Below are positions 32,957 to 44,147 of a stretch of 64,000 nucleotides of DNA, piece by piece. Source of the stretch: Rosellinia necatrix (lineage: Eukaryota; Ascomycota; Sordariomycetes; Xylariales; Xylariaceae); contig JAGYVD010000001.1 of assembly GCA_021209875.1 (NCBI GenBank), positions 1,364,001 through 1,428,000 of the forward strand, in the 5' to 3' direction. The position numbers were made by a program, and so were the translations under genes. Under the pieces are notes generated by a model. That model was given only the letters and a program-made list of their open reading frames with translations. It made no database searches and was not told the origin of the DNA. The first letter of the stretch is position 1; the number at the start of each line of letters is the position of its first letter.

Positions 32957-33946
32957 CTAAATACCCCTTGTAGTAAACACCCTGCGAAGCCAGGATAATC
33001 TGGCTTCCCGGGCTTGCTTTGACATCGGTGCCTCCGGTGCAATTCGATCGTATCCGTGGGGTCCGCCGGGCCAGACGTGAAGTTCGGCGCAGACCCCAGC
33101 CTGCCAAAGTCTGGTGGCAAATATCACAATCTCGTCGCGGAACGGTTCGGCAGAGGCACAATCGATAAATGTAGGGGGTAATCCCTCGAGATCAACGGCT
33201 CTGGCCGGGGCCTCATATTCTGACACGTCGCTTGTCCCGACGCGATCCCCCAATAGGCAGCGCCAGGCGAACCGATTCATGGTAGAGTTGTAGAAGGGAC
33301 CGTTCGTGTACTGCTGGGCGGAGATGGTCTCGTTCCTATCATCGAGCATAGGGCACTCCAGAAAGAGTCCGGAGAGCTTCGGACCCCCCTTGTCGCGCAC
33401 CATTAGCGCAGTGGCCGCCGCTAAGCCACCCCCAGCAGACGTCCCATACAACACTAGACGGCCGGGGTCGATCCCCAGTTCACCAAGATGTTCCTCGGCC
33501 CAAAGGAGGCCGGCATAACAGTCGTTTGCGAGCTGCTCGCCCGTGCTTTCCGGCGCCAGGCCGTACTCCACACTGATGGTGATAGCATCAAAATCCCTCG
33601 CCCACACCACACTGGTGTCGAGGCCCGCAAACCGGTCGCAGGAGATCAGGGCCCCCCCGTGGATGTAAAAGATGCCAGGGCGTTGTCTCTCGGATTTAGA
33701 TTCGGCCGCCGGCCTAACAATAGAGACTTTCATCTGGCACCCCCTCGGGCTAGGTATCTCTCTGTTCTCGACGCGGACACTCTTGTCAGCGAGCAGGGCA
33801 CCCTTGAGCGGCTTCGTTCGACATTCCGAGATGTTTCGCACCCTATCGACCTCATAGCGGTCAGGCCCATGGCCGAGTGCCACGAGCACCGAATCGATGG
33901 CCGGGTCGTAAGGCGGCCTGGGTTTGCGATCAGAGGAGCGTGCCAT
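32957..33946 (-). CDS. Alpha/beta hydrolase, HSL-type esterase
   Basis: Carboxylesterase-type enzyme of the hormone-sensitive-lipase group; substrate unknown. Single exon, 329 aa. Oxyanion motif YIHGGAL (HGG at 96-98), nucleophile elbow GTSAGGG (Ser170), acid position in ASAEPFRDE (Glu267 where many relatives have Asp in DPLRDE), and His298 in PGGPHGYD. No signal peptide in this model, so cytosolic. The open frame extends 58 codons upstream, but MARSSDRKPRPPYDPAID at 33946 fits the usual start; the upstream part is hydrophobic and unrelated. If translation began upstream, the protein would have a membrane-type N-terminus. No biosynthetic genes adjoin it. Confidence 0.88.
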   Translation of the reverse strand: MARSSDRKPRPPYDPAIDSVLVALGHGPDRYEVDRVRNISECRTKPLKGALLADKSVRVENREIPSPRGCQMKVSIVRPAAESKSERQRPGIFYIHGGALISCDRFAGLDTSVVWARDFDAITISVEYGLAPESTGEQLANDCYAGLLWAEEHLGELGIDPGRLVLYGTSAGGGLAAATALMVRDKGGPKLSGLFLECPMLDDRNETISAQQYTNGPFYNSTMNRFAWRCLLGDRVGTSDVSEYEAPARAVDLEGLPPTFIDCASAEPFRDEIVIFATRLWQAGVCAELHVWPGGPHGYDRIAPEAPMSKQAREARLSWLRRVFTTRGI

Positions 33947-36900
33947 GTTGAGTGAAGAGATTAGGGAGCGGGCATATATGCCTGGGCCACCGGTACTGGA
34001 GAGGAAGATAACGAGAGGGAAGGGAGAATCAACAATGTTTAGAGGGCGCAACGTTAGGAGATAGCCTGATTCGAACCGATAGACTACTGCAGCACAGCCA
34101 AAGAACAAAACCACGGGCAATCGAGATGATCGGCGGGGCGTCGACTGGTGATTTATACGCTTGCCCGCTGGCGCCGTCTAGTGTACACTATGAATCCACG
34201 TACCTGGTAAGTGTTCTCGACGGCAGACACTCCATGCACATACCTGCACATACCTGCACATACATACTCGCACATGCATGTCGATGTACATACGCTACAC
34301 GCCCCGTCCAAGCGATCGATCTAATAGGTACGGTAGACGGGATTGATGGCAGATGCAGACGCTCGGTTCGGCTCCTGTCGAGAGATAGACTACAGAACAG
34401 ACTAACAGAGTGCCAGTTCCAAGGCAGGGGAAAGGAGCAGGGGCGACGATGGCCTGAGGCGAGGCATGAATTGATTAGTCGCCACGGGCTGACTGCCAAT
34501 CAACCGGCGGCGCTTTGCTGCGCCAAGTGAGACGCACGCCGGTTGTCCGTGACAGGTCAAATGGGCTCGCGACAGAAACCATTCACAGTTGCGCTTCTCC
34601 GAGAGAGAGAAGAAAAACAAAAGATGACCTACGCCCCTAGTCCCAGCCATATGTAGCACAGCTGCTGTACTAGATAAAGTACCTCCTTATAATGGGCTCA
34701 CCTAGTGTAACTAGAGGGCTAGGCCTAGCGGATGGCCCGCCGCCGCCCCTTACCAATACACCCCTATTTCCCGAGTATGATATTGCTACACCCAAGGTAC
34801 AGTCAGTGCAGGTAGGTAGCGATATATTGCAGCACCGTCTAACAGGTAGTACATGCATGTACTACACAACACTGCACAATACTACACAATACTACGTACT
34901 ACACTTGTGTATACCTACCGAGTAACGACTACTTACTTTGTATAGTGTCATCCAAGTTCTATGTAGTACAACCCATCCTCCAATATATAAGAAACTACTT
35001 ACCTGCCTAGGTAGGCAAGGCAGGTAGATTTATACACCAGATTTGCAAAGTATATTGCTTGATGACGGTTTAGCCTTGTTTCTGAAATTTTAGTGCCTAG
35101 TATATCTACAAGTACATCTATCTGTCCATCCGTCCATCCATCCATCCACACATACTAGGTAGGTTGTACTCTACCTCATAGGGCAAAACGTGGTTTACCA
35201 ATAACCGGGGTAGAACTAGAGTAGCTGCGGGAATTCATCAACCACTCAGCATAATGCAGTATAATCGGCACAACCCACCCTCCACATCCACCACCTCTCG
35301 CGCATATGTCACGAGTACTTAGTTAATCAACGTAGTGTACTGCTGGTATCGTACCGAGCTCGTACCCAAGCTCGTAACTACCCGGTAGGCTCGTACCCAA
35401 GCCTTGTTCATCGTCACCACCCAGGTAGCCCTTGTGGTGAATCATAAGTAAGGATGTTATTAGTTACTTGCTTCCTACCAAGTACCTCATCATTTTACTA
35501 AAGCTACCTCGATAGGTCAGATAGATATTTCTTTTCTTCTTTAATCGCTCAGGTGATGCTATGGCTGAAGGTGGCTGTTCCGAGATATGCCCACATACCC
35601 TCGTCCCATTTCGGTTTAGTGTCACCACCCAATCCAAAAAAATGGGCCGACCAACTTCATGGCTGAGCGACTGCCAATGCACAGGAGAAGTATGGATGTA
35701 CTGGCCTTACCTAAACCTGAGGAAAATAGCGAGGCTTGTGTGTAATTGTATTGGCGGATAATCGGAATTTGAGGCCCAATGAACTAGCCCAAGGCTATCT
35801 AGTGGCCTAGACTAACGTAGATCATAGCCAATTGCCCATCTGCCTCCCACCTACCGTACACTACAATCTGCTCGTCAGATATCGTGGTAATTAACCACTC
35901 CGAGGATACGAGGCATGTGAAATATGTATACCGGATTACGCGTCGCGTCGCATAGTTGGAGATAGTCGGCCGAATAGTCAACATTATACAATTCTAGTGT
36001 GAATTGTGATATATCTCATAACAGGGCAAGCTCCAAAAGCATGTGACCGACCATGCATGCACAGTCTCTGCACTTGCATCCGCTTCCGAGGTGGACATGT
36101 ATTATAAACATTATTGACCCCCCTCGGCATGCATGAATTAGGACGTTAAGTCAGGTATTTAGCAGGTGCTTAGTACAAGGCCATAAATTCAAGAGGATTT
36201 AGAAGGTCGCGTGGCAGTGCGATAGGGATTAGTCTGGGTTCGAATAGGTTAGCCACCGTATATTAAGCATTTATGTATTATAAGTGGCTACATCTACTAT
36301 ATATGTGCCAGTCCAGTGCTACTAACTACCACTACGTCGAGTCCTCCGAGCCAAAAGCTCAACCGGGTATTTTAAATAGATATCTATCTGTATGTCTGCA
36401 TTATGACACTTCTAGCAGTGGGGGTAGTTAGTTCGGTATGGCCTTCGAGAATATGCTGTTGCTGATCTTCTGAACAGGTGCATTTATTTTAGGCAAGATT
36501 CAGGCCAACACCGGACGCAAAACCAAGTACCGTTGGGTACATAATTTTTATTGGCTGCCTTGATACTAGTGTGCTATGCAGAGCGTTGACCATGTCTAAC
36601 CATGTATGTGTATTCCTACAGTTCATGCCGAACTGACACTTACAGGACTTGTAGCGTACCTAGTGCAAGGGGATGCGTACCTAGGTATATATAACAGAGC
36701 TATTCCTCCACTCTACTAGGTCCGTTGAGATTTAGCTTCCTATCCGCCCCCACACGCCTATACCTGACATGAATTAATCTCCGTGCAAAGCCGACAAGGT
36801 GGGATTGGGGCGGTTGAATAGTGTGGGTCCTGATGAGCGATTCGTGGTACCTAAAAGTCTTTATCATTTTTATAAATGCTTTTGAAGAGCTTGGCATTCA

Positions 36901-36994
36901 GCACACCAGATTACTCACCAACGCCGAGCAGCTTTCAGGTGGTGCCGTAGGTCGTGTAGGCGCAACTAGCCTCGATGACCAACAAGTATCAACC
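33947..36994. other. Long gene-free region with dispersed short repeats
   Basis: No supported gene. It contains CACATACCTG tandem units (about 34232-34266), ACTACACAATACT repeats (34858-34895), a TACCTGCCTAGGTAGGCAAGG palindrome cluster (34998-35028) and a TCCATCCATCC run (35125-35148). The left part should hold the esterase promoter. TTGGGTAC and TACCTAGGTATAT motifs near 36530-36690 precede the next gene. Confidence 0.5.
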
Positions 36995-37594
36995 ATGGCA
37001 CCGGATCCCATCCCCAGGACTCACCAAGTCATTCCTGGTGCTCGTGTCAATATTATCTTGAAGGCTGACCAGCCCACCGGCCGTCAGGTGCGGGGGACCG
37101 TGCGCCACGTCCTGACTCGTGGCGACCACCATCGGGGTATCAAGGTGCGACTCACCGATGGTCGCATCGGCCGTGTCCAAAGCATGGCTCTCGATGACTC
37201 CTCGACCCAGTCATCCTCCAGCTCGACTTCCCCTGGTACGGATGGCTCGAACCCGTACCCTTCCCCAATCCCGACGGATGCTAGAGAACCGAGGAATCCA
37301 GGGCATCGGCCACGCTACCGCGATGTTCGGTTTGAGGAGCCGCTCAATGCCCCTCCCGAACAGATAGACTTAGGCGCATATATGGTGCCATCTAGGCGCA
37401 GGGGAAGAGGCAAAGGAAGAACCGACACGGGCCAGGCAGATGAGATGGGTAATCCTGAGAACAGCCAGAACAGCAGCGACAACCAAGGAACAGTAGATAT
37501 ATCTTCAGCTATTGCCACATGCCCAGTATGTGAGGCGTTCGAAGGAGATGAAGCAGCTGTTTCTCATCACATCACCGAGCATTTCGGATCTTAG
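36995..37594 (+). CDS. YwbE/DUF2196-domain protein with a C-terminal C2H2/UBZ-like zinc motif
   Basis: Function not established. Single exon, 199 aa, from an ATG in a strong CAACCATGG context; the open frame continues upstream but lacks conservation-like sequence. Residues about 10-60 (VIPGARVNIILKADQPTGR.. TVRHVLTRGDHHRGIKVRLTDGRIGRVQS) match the small bacterial YwbE/DUF2196 family, a short basic beta-rich domain. A Ser/Pro-rich and basic RRRGRGKGR linker follows. The last 25 residues read CPVCEAFEGDEAAVSHHITEHF. The C-x2-C..H-x3-H spacing resembles ubiquitin-binding UBZ fingers. The pairing suggests a nuclear or ubiquitin-linked adaptor, which is inference. Confidence 0.75.
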   Translation: MAPDPIPRTHQVIPGARVNIILKADQPTGRQVRGTVRHVLTRGDHHRGIKVRLTDGRIGRVQSMALDDSSTQSSSSSTSPGTDGSNPYPSPIPTDAREPRNPGHRPRYRDVRFEEPLNAPPEQIDLGAYMVPSRRRGRGKGRTDTGQADEMGNPENSQNSSDNQGTVDISSAIATCPVCEAFEGDEAAVSHHITEHFGS

Positions 37595-38101
37595 ACGCAA
37601 CAGGCTGCGTTGTTATCGAGGTCAGAGCCAGCTTCGTCGGCAGGTAAACTTGGTTTTGCTACATGCCGCATGCCGCGATGCAAAAAAGTGCCTACCATGT
37701 ACAAGCCAGGAGACATGGCGGCGGTCGTTCATGGAGGAGCTTACAAAAGGTTAGCAAGTGGCCGTAAATATCGGTGTCCCCCGCATCGCACGCAACCCCG
37801 GAAACAGCACTGAAATATATAATTATATGAGTGAGGGCCCAGAGCTTAGTTAAGAGCACACACGGTAACTCTGCCAGACACCAGAGGACTAAGTTAGAGT
37901 TTGAGCTTCCATGAGAGCTGCGTAAGCAGTCATGTTTCATAGTTTCGAGAAGTAGCTATTGGGGTGGCCATCAAGGTTGCCACCAAGGTTCCTCTTCTCA
38001 GTGCAACCAGTTGGGCTCAGGCTCCCTCCCGGGTATAAGAAGTAGGGCAGCGGGGGAACCCGTTATATGTAAAGATAGCCACATTCATAATACACAAAAA
38101 A
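37595..38101. promoter_or_regulatory. Spacer with candidate TATA element of the FAD monooxygenase gene
   Basis: Between two same-strand genes. GGGTATAAGAAG at about 38032-38043 lies some 60-70 bases before the ATG at 38102, a plausible TATA-like element. No gene seen. Confidence 0.4.
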
Positions 38102-39786
38102 ATGGCCGACGATACATCAAGTTTCATTCATGTTCATGACGTAGTCATTATCGGAGCCGGGCCCAGTGGCCTAGGGGTTGCCGCCCGGCTGTGTGAACGA
38201 ATGCCGGCAGCGAATTTCACCGACGACGAACACCGACGCTTTCACTGGATCCGGCAATATCGTGCTGCCAAACCAAGCATTAAACAGCGCAAAAATGGCA
38301 CCAACATAGGCAGAGGGCGTACAGCATCAGGGACACCAGCCGCTGTCCCAGAGCTAGATTTGCTTGCACTCGACGCGTCCGGCATTAGCTGGATGGAAAG
38401 ATGGGAAGGTCTGTTCAAGACATTCGACATATCTCACCTCCGAAGCCCTATGTTCTTCCACGTCGACCCCGCGGAACGGGACAGCTTGCTGTCGTATGCA
38501 TATGCCAACGGCCGGGACGACGAATTAAGAGAGCTTCACGGCTGTGTCGGGAAAGAGCTAAGTAAATACCAGCGGAAGAAGAGGGAAAAACTAGGGAGAC
38601 AGTAAGACCTCGCGCATTTACTTAACAACCCAACCAATTACTAAGACTGTGGAGGCCACAAAACATACCTACCATCGACGAGCGAGATCGCAAAGACTAT
38701 TTCGTGCCCTCGACACCCCTTTTTTTTTCACATTGCCGATGTCTTGTAGATCGGTACCAACTTCGCGAGCCTATCCTCTCCCAGGAGCAAGTCGAAGATA
38801 TTCGGTACGACAATGTGAGGGAATTCGACGACGAACAGAAGATCTTCTCGATCAAGACAAACAAAGGTCGTCATTACGCCAAAATTGTCGTTCTAGCTAT
38901 TGGTGGTAACCCTCACCAGATACCCTACCCGCTTAGTGCCGAGGAATTGGAGGGAGCTACCCACGCTATGGACATCAAAACGTTCCCGCCACATTATGTG
39001 CAACAGAAAATGGCAAAGATGGCTGAAACAAATGTACTAGTGGTTGGGGGTGGACTCACCTCAGCACAGATTGCCGATCTCGCCATCCGTCGAGGGATAA
39101 AGAAAGTTTGGTTGATCATGCGTGGCCCCCTGAAGATAAAGCATTTCGACATCGGCCTCGAATGGGTTGGGAAGTTCCGAAATATAGAGCACGCAAAATT
39201 CTGGAACTCCAACTCGGCCGAGGACCGCTGCGAGAAGATCATGGACGCTCGGAACGGCGGCAGCATCACCCCATACTACAAGAAAATCATGGAAAAGCAA
39301 ATCGCAGCAGGCCGGTTGAACATGCTACTGCACACCACGATCGACAATAAGGAGTGGGACCCCACATCGAAGACTTGGACCGTCTCATTGAATGGAGAAC
39401 GAAAGGATCTTCCGCCGGTCGACCATATCTATTTTGCAACCGGGGTGGGAACAGACTTCGAGAGTTTACCCTGTCTACAGTCCATGTGCCATGACTACCC
39501 GGTCAAGAATTGCGGTGGTTTCCCCTGCATCACAGAAAGCATGGCCTGGAGAGAGGATGTTCCCCTCTTTGTGGCCGGCCGATTCGCAGCACTCCAGCTT
39601 GGCCCCGGGGCTCACAACCTCATCGGTGCGAGGATAGGGGCGGACAGGATTGCGTGGTCAATTCAAGACATGATGGGGACTGAGGAGAACCACGACCAGG
39701 ATAAATGGTCCCAGGATAAGTTTAATTACTTGACCGGCAGAGGGAGTCGTTTCGATGCCCTGGCTAATGTGCCTGTCGCCACATAG
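38102..39786 (+). CDS. FAD/NADPH-dependent monooxygenase-like flavoprotein
   Basis: Flavoprotein of the group containing N-hydroxylating and Baeyer-Villiger-like monooxygenases; substrate unknown. Exons 38102-38601 and 38655-39786, 543 aa. N-terminal FAD-binding VVIIGAGPSGLG (residues 14-25). A second Rossmann motif VLVVGGGLTSAQIADLA (about 292-308) fits NADPH. The C-terminal FATGVGTD resembles the ATG motif of this superfamily, and near the end GPGAHNLIGARIGADRI fits the closing helix. The intron (GTAAGA..GGAG, phase 2) joins GRQ to PQNIPTIDERDRKDY, matching relatives better than either raw frame. No signal peptide. No NRPS or siderophore gene adjoins it, so a biosynthetic role is unproven. 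Confidence 0.85.
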
Positions 39787-41493
39787 CCTAGGTACAAATA
39801 TGTAGTCGAGGATAAACAGCATGATAAACAGCATGGTGAACAGCATGATTGATTGGTCTAGCGATAGAATCATTGTGAAGGATACATACCTACCCGTAGG
39901 TAGCTGACAGTCGGGTAGCGAGAACCATTATAGTTACTGAATAGCTGCAGTAAAAGGCAATATTCCTGACACTTGCTTAGCTGAGCTTCCTTCTCCCATG
40001 CGCAATCACCGCATGGTTCTTTCCTGCTACGTATCATAAGTATCTGGTCCTTTCATTTTGATGCAGAGGCCCCTCTTCTCCTCGTCCATGCATCCAACCC
40101 CGTTCTGAATTCCCAATACTAGTGCATACCCGTAACAGTGCATGGTACCTACCACTTGCCAGGTAGGTACCAGCAAGTCTAGGTAGAAAGCAACTTTGAA
40201 TGCATGCAAATAGGTATAGGTTGGTGGCTACCTCTCGTGGATGCGGCCCGCCGCGGCACAAGGTTCTGCTATGACGTATATGCCTCTGGACACGCGCATA
40301 CTATTGCTACCATTCATGCACGGAGACGAAGAAACCTGGGCCATTCAGTAGCTAATACGCAACACTAGTGCCCCTCAGCATGCGTATAGTCTTGAACAAG
40401 GCAGGTGTGCGAACTAGCCCGTTAAGCCTCCTTCTCTTATCGGGGTGTAGCTTACTATAGTTCACTGTAAGCGTCATGGGTAGGTACATCCAGTGTTGAT
40501 GTTGTCTTAAGTTGAGAGTAGGAAGGCGACAACAAGGACAACAGAAAGAACGAGAGCAGGAACGACAACAGGAACGATAGAAAGAACGAGACCAGGGATG
40601 AGGGCAGGAATGTGGGTAGGAACGAGAGCAGGGAGAAGAGAAATAAAGTATGCCTGCTTGTCATTGGCAACACCAAAGTTGCTCAATTGATGTCTGTCCG
40701 CTTGGATATGGTGTGTGCATGGGTTGCACTTGACCTCGCTGTGCATGCAATTGATAACGTGTGTGAGGGTGGCAATTGAGAATCCGGATTGGATAAAGGA
40801 AAGAAGGAAAGAAAGAAGAAGTGGAAAGAGGGAAGGGAGAGGGTATCTAGAATCCAACTAACATCATTATCACCTACAGGAGGAACTGATCAATCAGTCG
40901 GTACCTCCTACTCCCTACCATCATTACCCCTTACCTTGTCTTCCTCCTTCCTTGTTCACGTACAAATTTATGGTACAACGACCAGTCAACAACGACTAGC
41001 AGGGATAACTTAGTTAGGAGAGCATCAGACTCAGATGACACTTCGTTCGTTGATTCCTCGATGGTAAGGTCATGCGTTCTCTGCACTCCCCCTCCCCCCT
41101 TCTCTTTCTATGACCAAACGACGGTTTTGATCATGGGCAAATAGTACGTACCTAGTATGCTATACATTAATTCGGAATCTACATAGGTAGGTATTATGAT
41201 TCACTACATAAGCTATTTATTCAAAGTCACACCCAGTATGCATTAATGACTAGATATTATTCAGTGTAGCAGAGGCGTAATTAGCAAAGGAATGTGAATT
41301 TTATTTGCAATGGACCGTGTATCAAGGATTATATAGTCCTTTCAAGAGCCAAGACAATAGTTTCCCCACAGGCCAGTCGGTTTATTTATTGATTAAAAAC
41401 TGCCATGGTTTCTTTTCTCCGGTCAAGACTGAGACATCATTCCCTCCCACTTCCCCCGGGAGCCTCGCCGAATTTTAGAGGGCTACATGCAAT
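39787..41493. other. Intergenic region with a 12-nt minisatellite and TAGGTACC motifs
   Basis: Convergent region between the monooxygenase and the GPI protein gene. It holds the 12-nt repeat listed separately and TACCTACC/GGTAGGTACC motifs at 39886-39905 and 40145-40180. Minus-strand open frames at 40455-40857 are just the repeat being read and show no protein-like sequence otherwise. Confidence 0.5.
40531..40638. repeat. Minisatellite, nine imperfect 12-nt units (AGCAGGAACGAG-like)
   Basis: Nine consecutive 12-nt units from AACAAGGACAAC to AGCAGGGAGAAG. Sequence variants include AGAAAGAACGAG twice. The period is a multiple of three, so a long open frame arises by chance on the minus strand. 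Confidence 0.85.
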
Positions 41494-42096
41494 TTATAGC
41501 GCGGCAACGGCGCCCATGAACCCGGCAGCAGCCACGGCAGCAGCGACAACGAAGCCCGTCTCGCGCGATGCCGCGTTGGGCGTGGGGACGGCCGACGAAC
41601 CCGATCCCGTGGCGGCAGGGCCCGATGATGCCGACGAGTCACCGTTGCTGCTGGACCCGGTGGTCTGGGCAGGGGAGGTGTTGGTGGTGGTGGTGGCGTC
41701 GCCGCCAGCAGCAGTGCTGCAGACAGGAACGGCGGTGGCGATGGAGTCGCCAACGAGGCCCGAGCAGGCGGTGATGAAGTTGAGGAGCTCGTCGCTGTGC
41801 GAGGTATACCACGCCTCGGCCTCGGATGTGTACGAGGCCCACTCAGACTGCAGCTTGCCGGTGAAGGTCGGCGTCACGCAGGGGTCCGCCGGCAGCGTCT
41901 CGGACAGCAGAGCCGCAGGCGGCGTGGGCACTGACGAGTACAGCGTCGACGCGTCCGCCAGCGCCGACTCGCACTTCGGGTCGAGGTCGAGCCCGTCGAA
42001 CTCCCCCCTCTTGATGAAGTCGGGCTTCGCGAGCGCCGGCACCTGCGCCGTCGCCGCGCCGATTACGGTTGCTGCTAGGAGGGCTTTAGAGAACAT
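41494..42096 (-). CDS. Secreted GPI-anchored 'infection structure specific' type protein
   Basis: Small cell-surface protein of unknown molecular function. Single exon, 200 aa. Signal peptide at 1-17 (MFSKALLAATVIGAATA). The mature core has DPKCESALADASTLYSSVPTPPAALLSE, DPCVTPTFTGKLQSEW, and a third and fourth Cys in ITACSG and VPVCSTAA. The core is followed by a Ser/Thr/Gly-rich stalk. A small-residue omega region then leads into a hydrophobic tail ending FMGAVAAL, as in GPI-anchored proteins. The DPKC..DPC..CSG pattern matches fungal proteins annotated as infection-structure specific. The antisense frame across it (41405-42115, plus) is a shadow. ATG at 42096 is chosen because the signal peptide begins there. 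Confidence 0.85.
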   Translation of the reverse strand: MFSKALLAATVIGAATAQVPALAKPDFIKRGEFDGLDLDPKCESALADASTLYSSVPTPPAALLSETLPADPCVTPTFTGKLQSEWASYTSEAEAWYTSHSDELLNFITACSGLVGDSIATAVPVCSTAAGGDATTTTNTSPAQTTGSSSNGDSSASSGPAATGSGSSAVPTPNAASRETGFVVAAAVAAAGFMGAVAAL

Positions 42097-43612
42097 CTTG
42101 ACGGTGGTGACGTGACGATTAGAGAAGTAATGAATAGGCGGGTAAGTGATGGCGCTATTGGTGCTGACGCAGCTGGTAAATGTCAAAAAGGAGCGGAAGG
42201 GCAAGAGCTGAGCAAATGAAGGAAGAAGGCAGATTAAGAAAGAGAGGATAGCAATCAAAGACTGGACTTTTGTAACGGAACGATGTCGAGACACGGATGC
42301 CTTTTATCCTTTAGCGTAGCACCGACGCTTGGCTACCGTATTTTCCTAGAATTTCCTCATTTCACGAACCCCCTGAGATATCGCGATGGCGTGGTGTATA
42401 GTGGATCAAAGATCCGCTAGATTTGGTTAGGATAGTTGTCAAAGGCCCAATCCTAGCACTTACCAAGGGAATGGTTGCTATTCTTGGCATCTCATCTTCA
42501 TTTGGTGGATTAATGCCAAGTGAACTGAGACGAGCCGCCTCTCCTGCCTCTCCTTAGATGTTAGGATACAATATGTTGCCCGATGATACTAATACTATTA
42601 TTATAGAGTCTATTATATGAATATTTATATTTACAACTATCAATCCTTGTTATAACTACAAGAATATTCATGAGATTATTGCGAACCGGATACGGTACAA
42701 GTCAGACATCACAAAATGCTAACCTGGATTAACTAGGAGGTAAGATTTAAGCGTAAGCTAAGCTTTTTAGAACCTAGTCATCTCCACCATTCCTCAGCTC
42801 GCTGGCAAAGCCCTACGTGTCTGGTTTACCTTGCTGTTTTAGGCACCGAACAACAAAGGACAGCAAGTAGCCCTTTCATGCGAGAGTGACTGACCCAAGG
42901 GACTCGATCTTTCACTCGCCTCTAACGGGGAGAAGGGGGAAAGGGACGAGAGCAGAGCGGGGAAGGCGCTGGTTATCACAAAGGAGAGCAGGGAGCAGGG
43001 AGTTCCGGATATAGATAACCTCCCGTTGGTCGAAATGGCATTAAGCTGGAATGAATCAACTACTAACTACCACCTGAGAGCACGATATTTCAATGACTAC
43101 TTACTATCCCAACGTAGGCAAGCATGTATTAGCATAAGCACTTTTCTATAACTACTAAATAAAATATTTTTTATGTAGGTCAGCAATGCTGTGGCATGTA
43201 AGTACCTAGAAAGTACCCAGCAAGACTCATTTTATACTACCTAGTGTAGGAGCTGACTTTCCATGTTCAATTTGGATATGAGAGACCATCTCCTACAACA
43301 GTTTGACTTTAGATACTCTTAACATCACAATCATAAAGACGGCAAATAGGTGTACCAAAACTGGGCCAGGCCCTAACATTATGCTGTCTACCCCCTACAA
43401 TACCTAGGAAAACTGCGGCAAAGCGTGAAGAATACTGACAAGCCAGGTCGATAAGCCATTTCTCGTTCCTAAACCACTGCCAGTCTCCCTAACTTCTGTT
43501 TCCTTCTCGTTTTCTGCCTAACACACCAAATATTCCTTTACTCTCTACAATGAATAAGCACAACCGTCAAAGCTAATCGTGGTTACCTGGGCTCGAGCCG
43601 GAGCATCATGGA
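42097..43612. other. Intergenic region
   Basis: Contains the GPI protein promoter on the left. An AT-rich stretch lies at about 42580-42680. No gene seen. TACCTAG motifs occur at 43200-43245. Confidence 0.45.
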
Positions 43613-44147
43613 CTAGAACATGTTCGTGTAGACTCTTCGATCAAGGTGGTTCCAGTTATACTCGTACGGTTGGGTGTAGACGTCCGTCTCCACCAGCACG
43701 CCTCCAGGGCCATCCTCTTCTTCTGATGGGGTGTCTTCATTATAGACCACAAACTCATCATCTTCCATACGCACCGTCATCAAGCTGAATCCCAATGTAC
43801 CCAATAGAGGGGGGTCACTGTGCTGCACCTTAACCTTCTTCTGCTGGTAATCGACACCTTTGCCTCTCTTGACAACGACGAGGACCTCGTTGTGAATGTC
43901 GAGGAATTCCGTCTGCGTGCCCCGCCTAGAAAATAATTATTGTGAGTAATGCGACTACTTTTGGGGGTGATGCAGCACTGACAAGAATAAACAAAGATCC
44001 CATTCCCTGTCCGACCCCGATGGAATTGTACTTAGTCAACGGAATAGAACATGGGGGATCTCCATATAATATGGCCAAATGAGAATGGATAGCTTACCTA
44101 GTGCGTCGATGGCCTTCAGGCTCATGAATCCCCGCCACGGTCTGCTC
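43613..44147 (-). other. Possible continuation of the 2EXR-like gene beyond an in-frame TAG
   Basis: Directly after the TAG at 44150-44148 the same frame stays open (EQTVAGIHEPEGHRRTR) to a GTAAGC donor at 44097. A CTAG acceptor at 43926 joins in phase to a second exon (43925-43613) beginning GTQTEFLDIHNEVLVVVKRG and ending NHLDRRVYTNMF before a stop. The joined text looks coding. It may be the original C-terminus cut by a nonsense mutation, a readthrough extension, or a separate small gene lacking a start. Confidence 0.5.

Noticed and set aside
34040..34110. TTCGAATC tRNA-like T-loop on the minus strand
   Set aside because: No matching acceptor stem or anticodon arm upstream could be formed.
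33947..34120. Esterase N-terminal extension of 58 codons
   Set aside because: Not needed by the family, hydrophobic and unlike the rest; MARSSD fits as the start.
41405..42115. Plus-strand 236-aa frame
   Set aside because: Antisense shadow of the GPI-anchored protein gene, with no features of its own.
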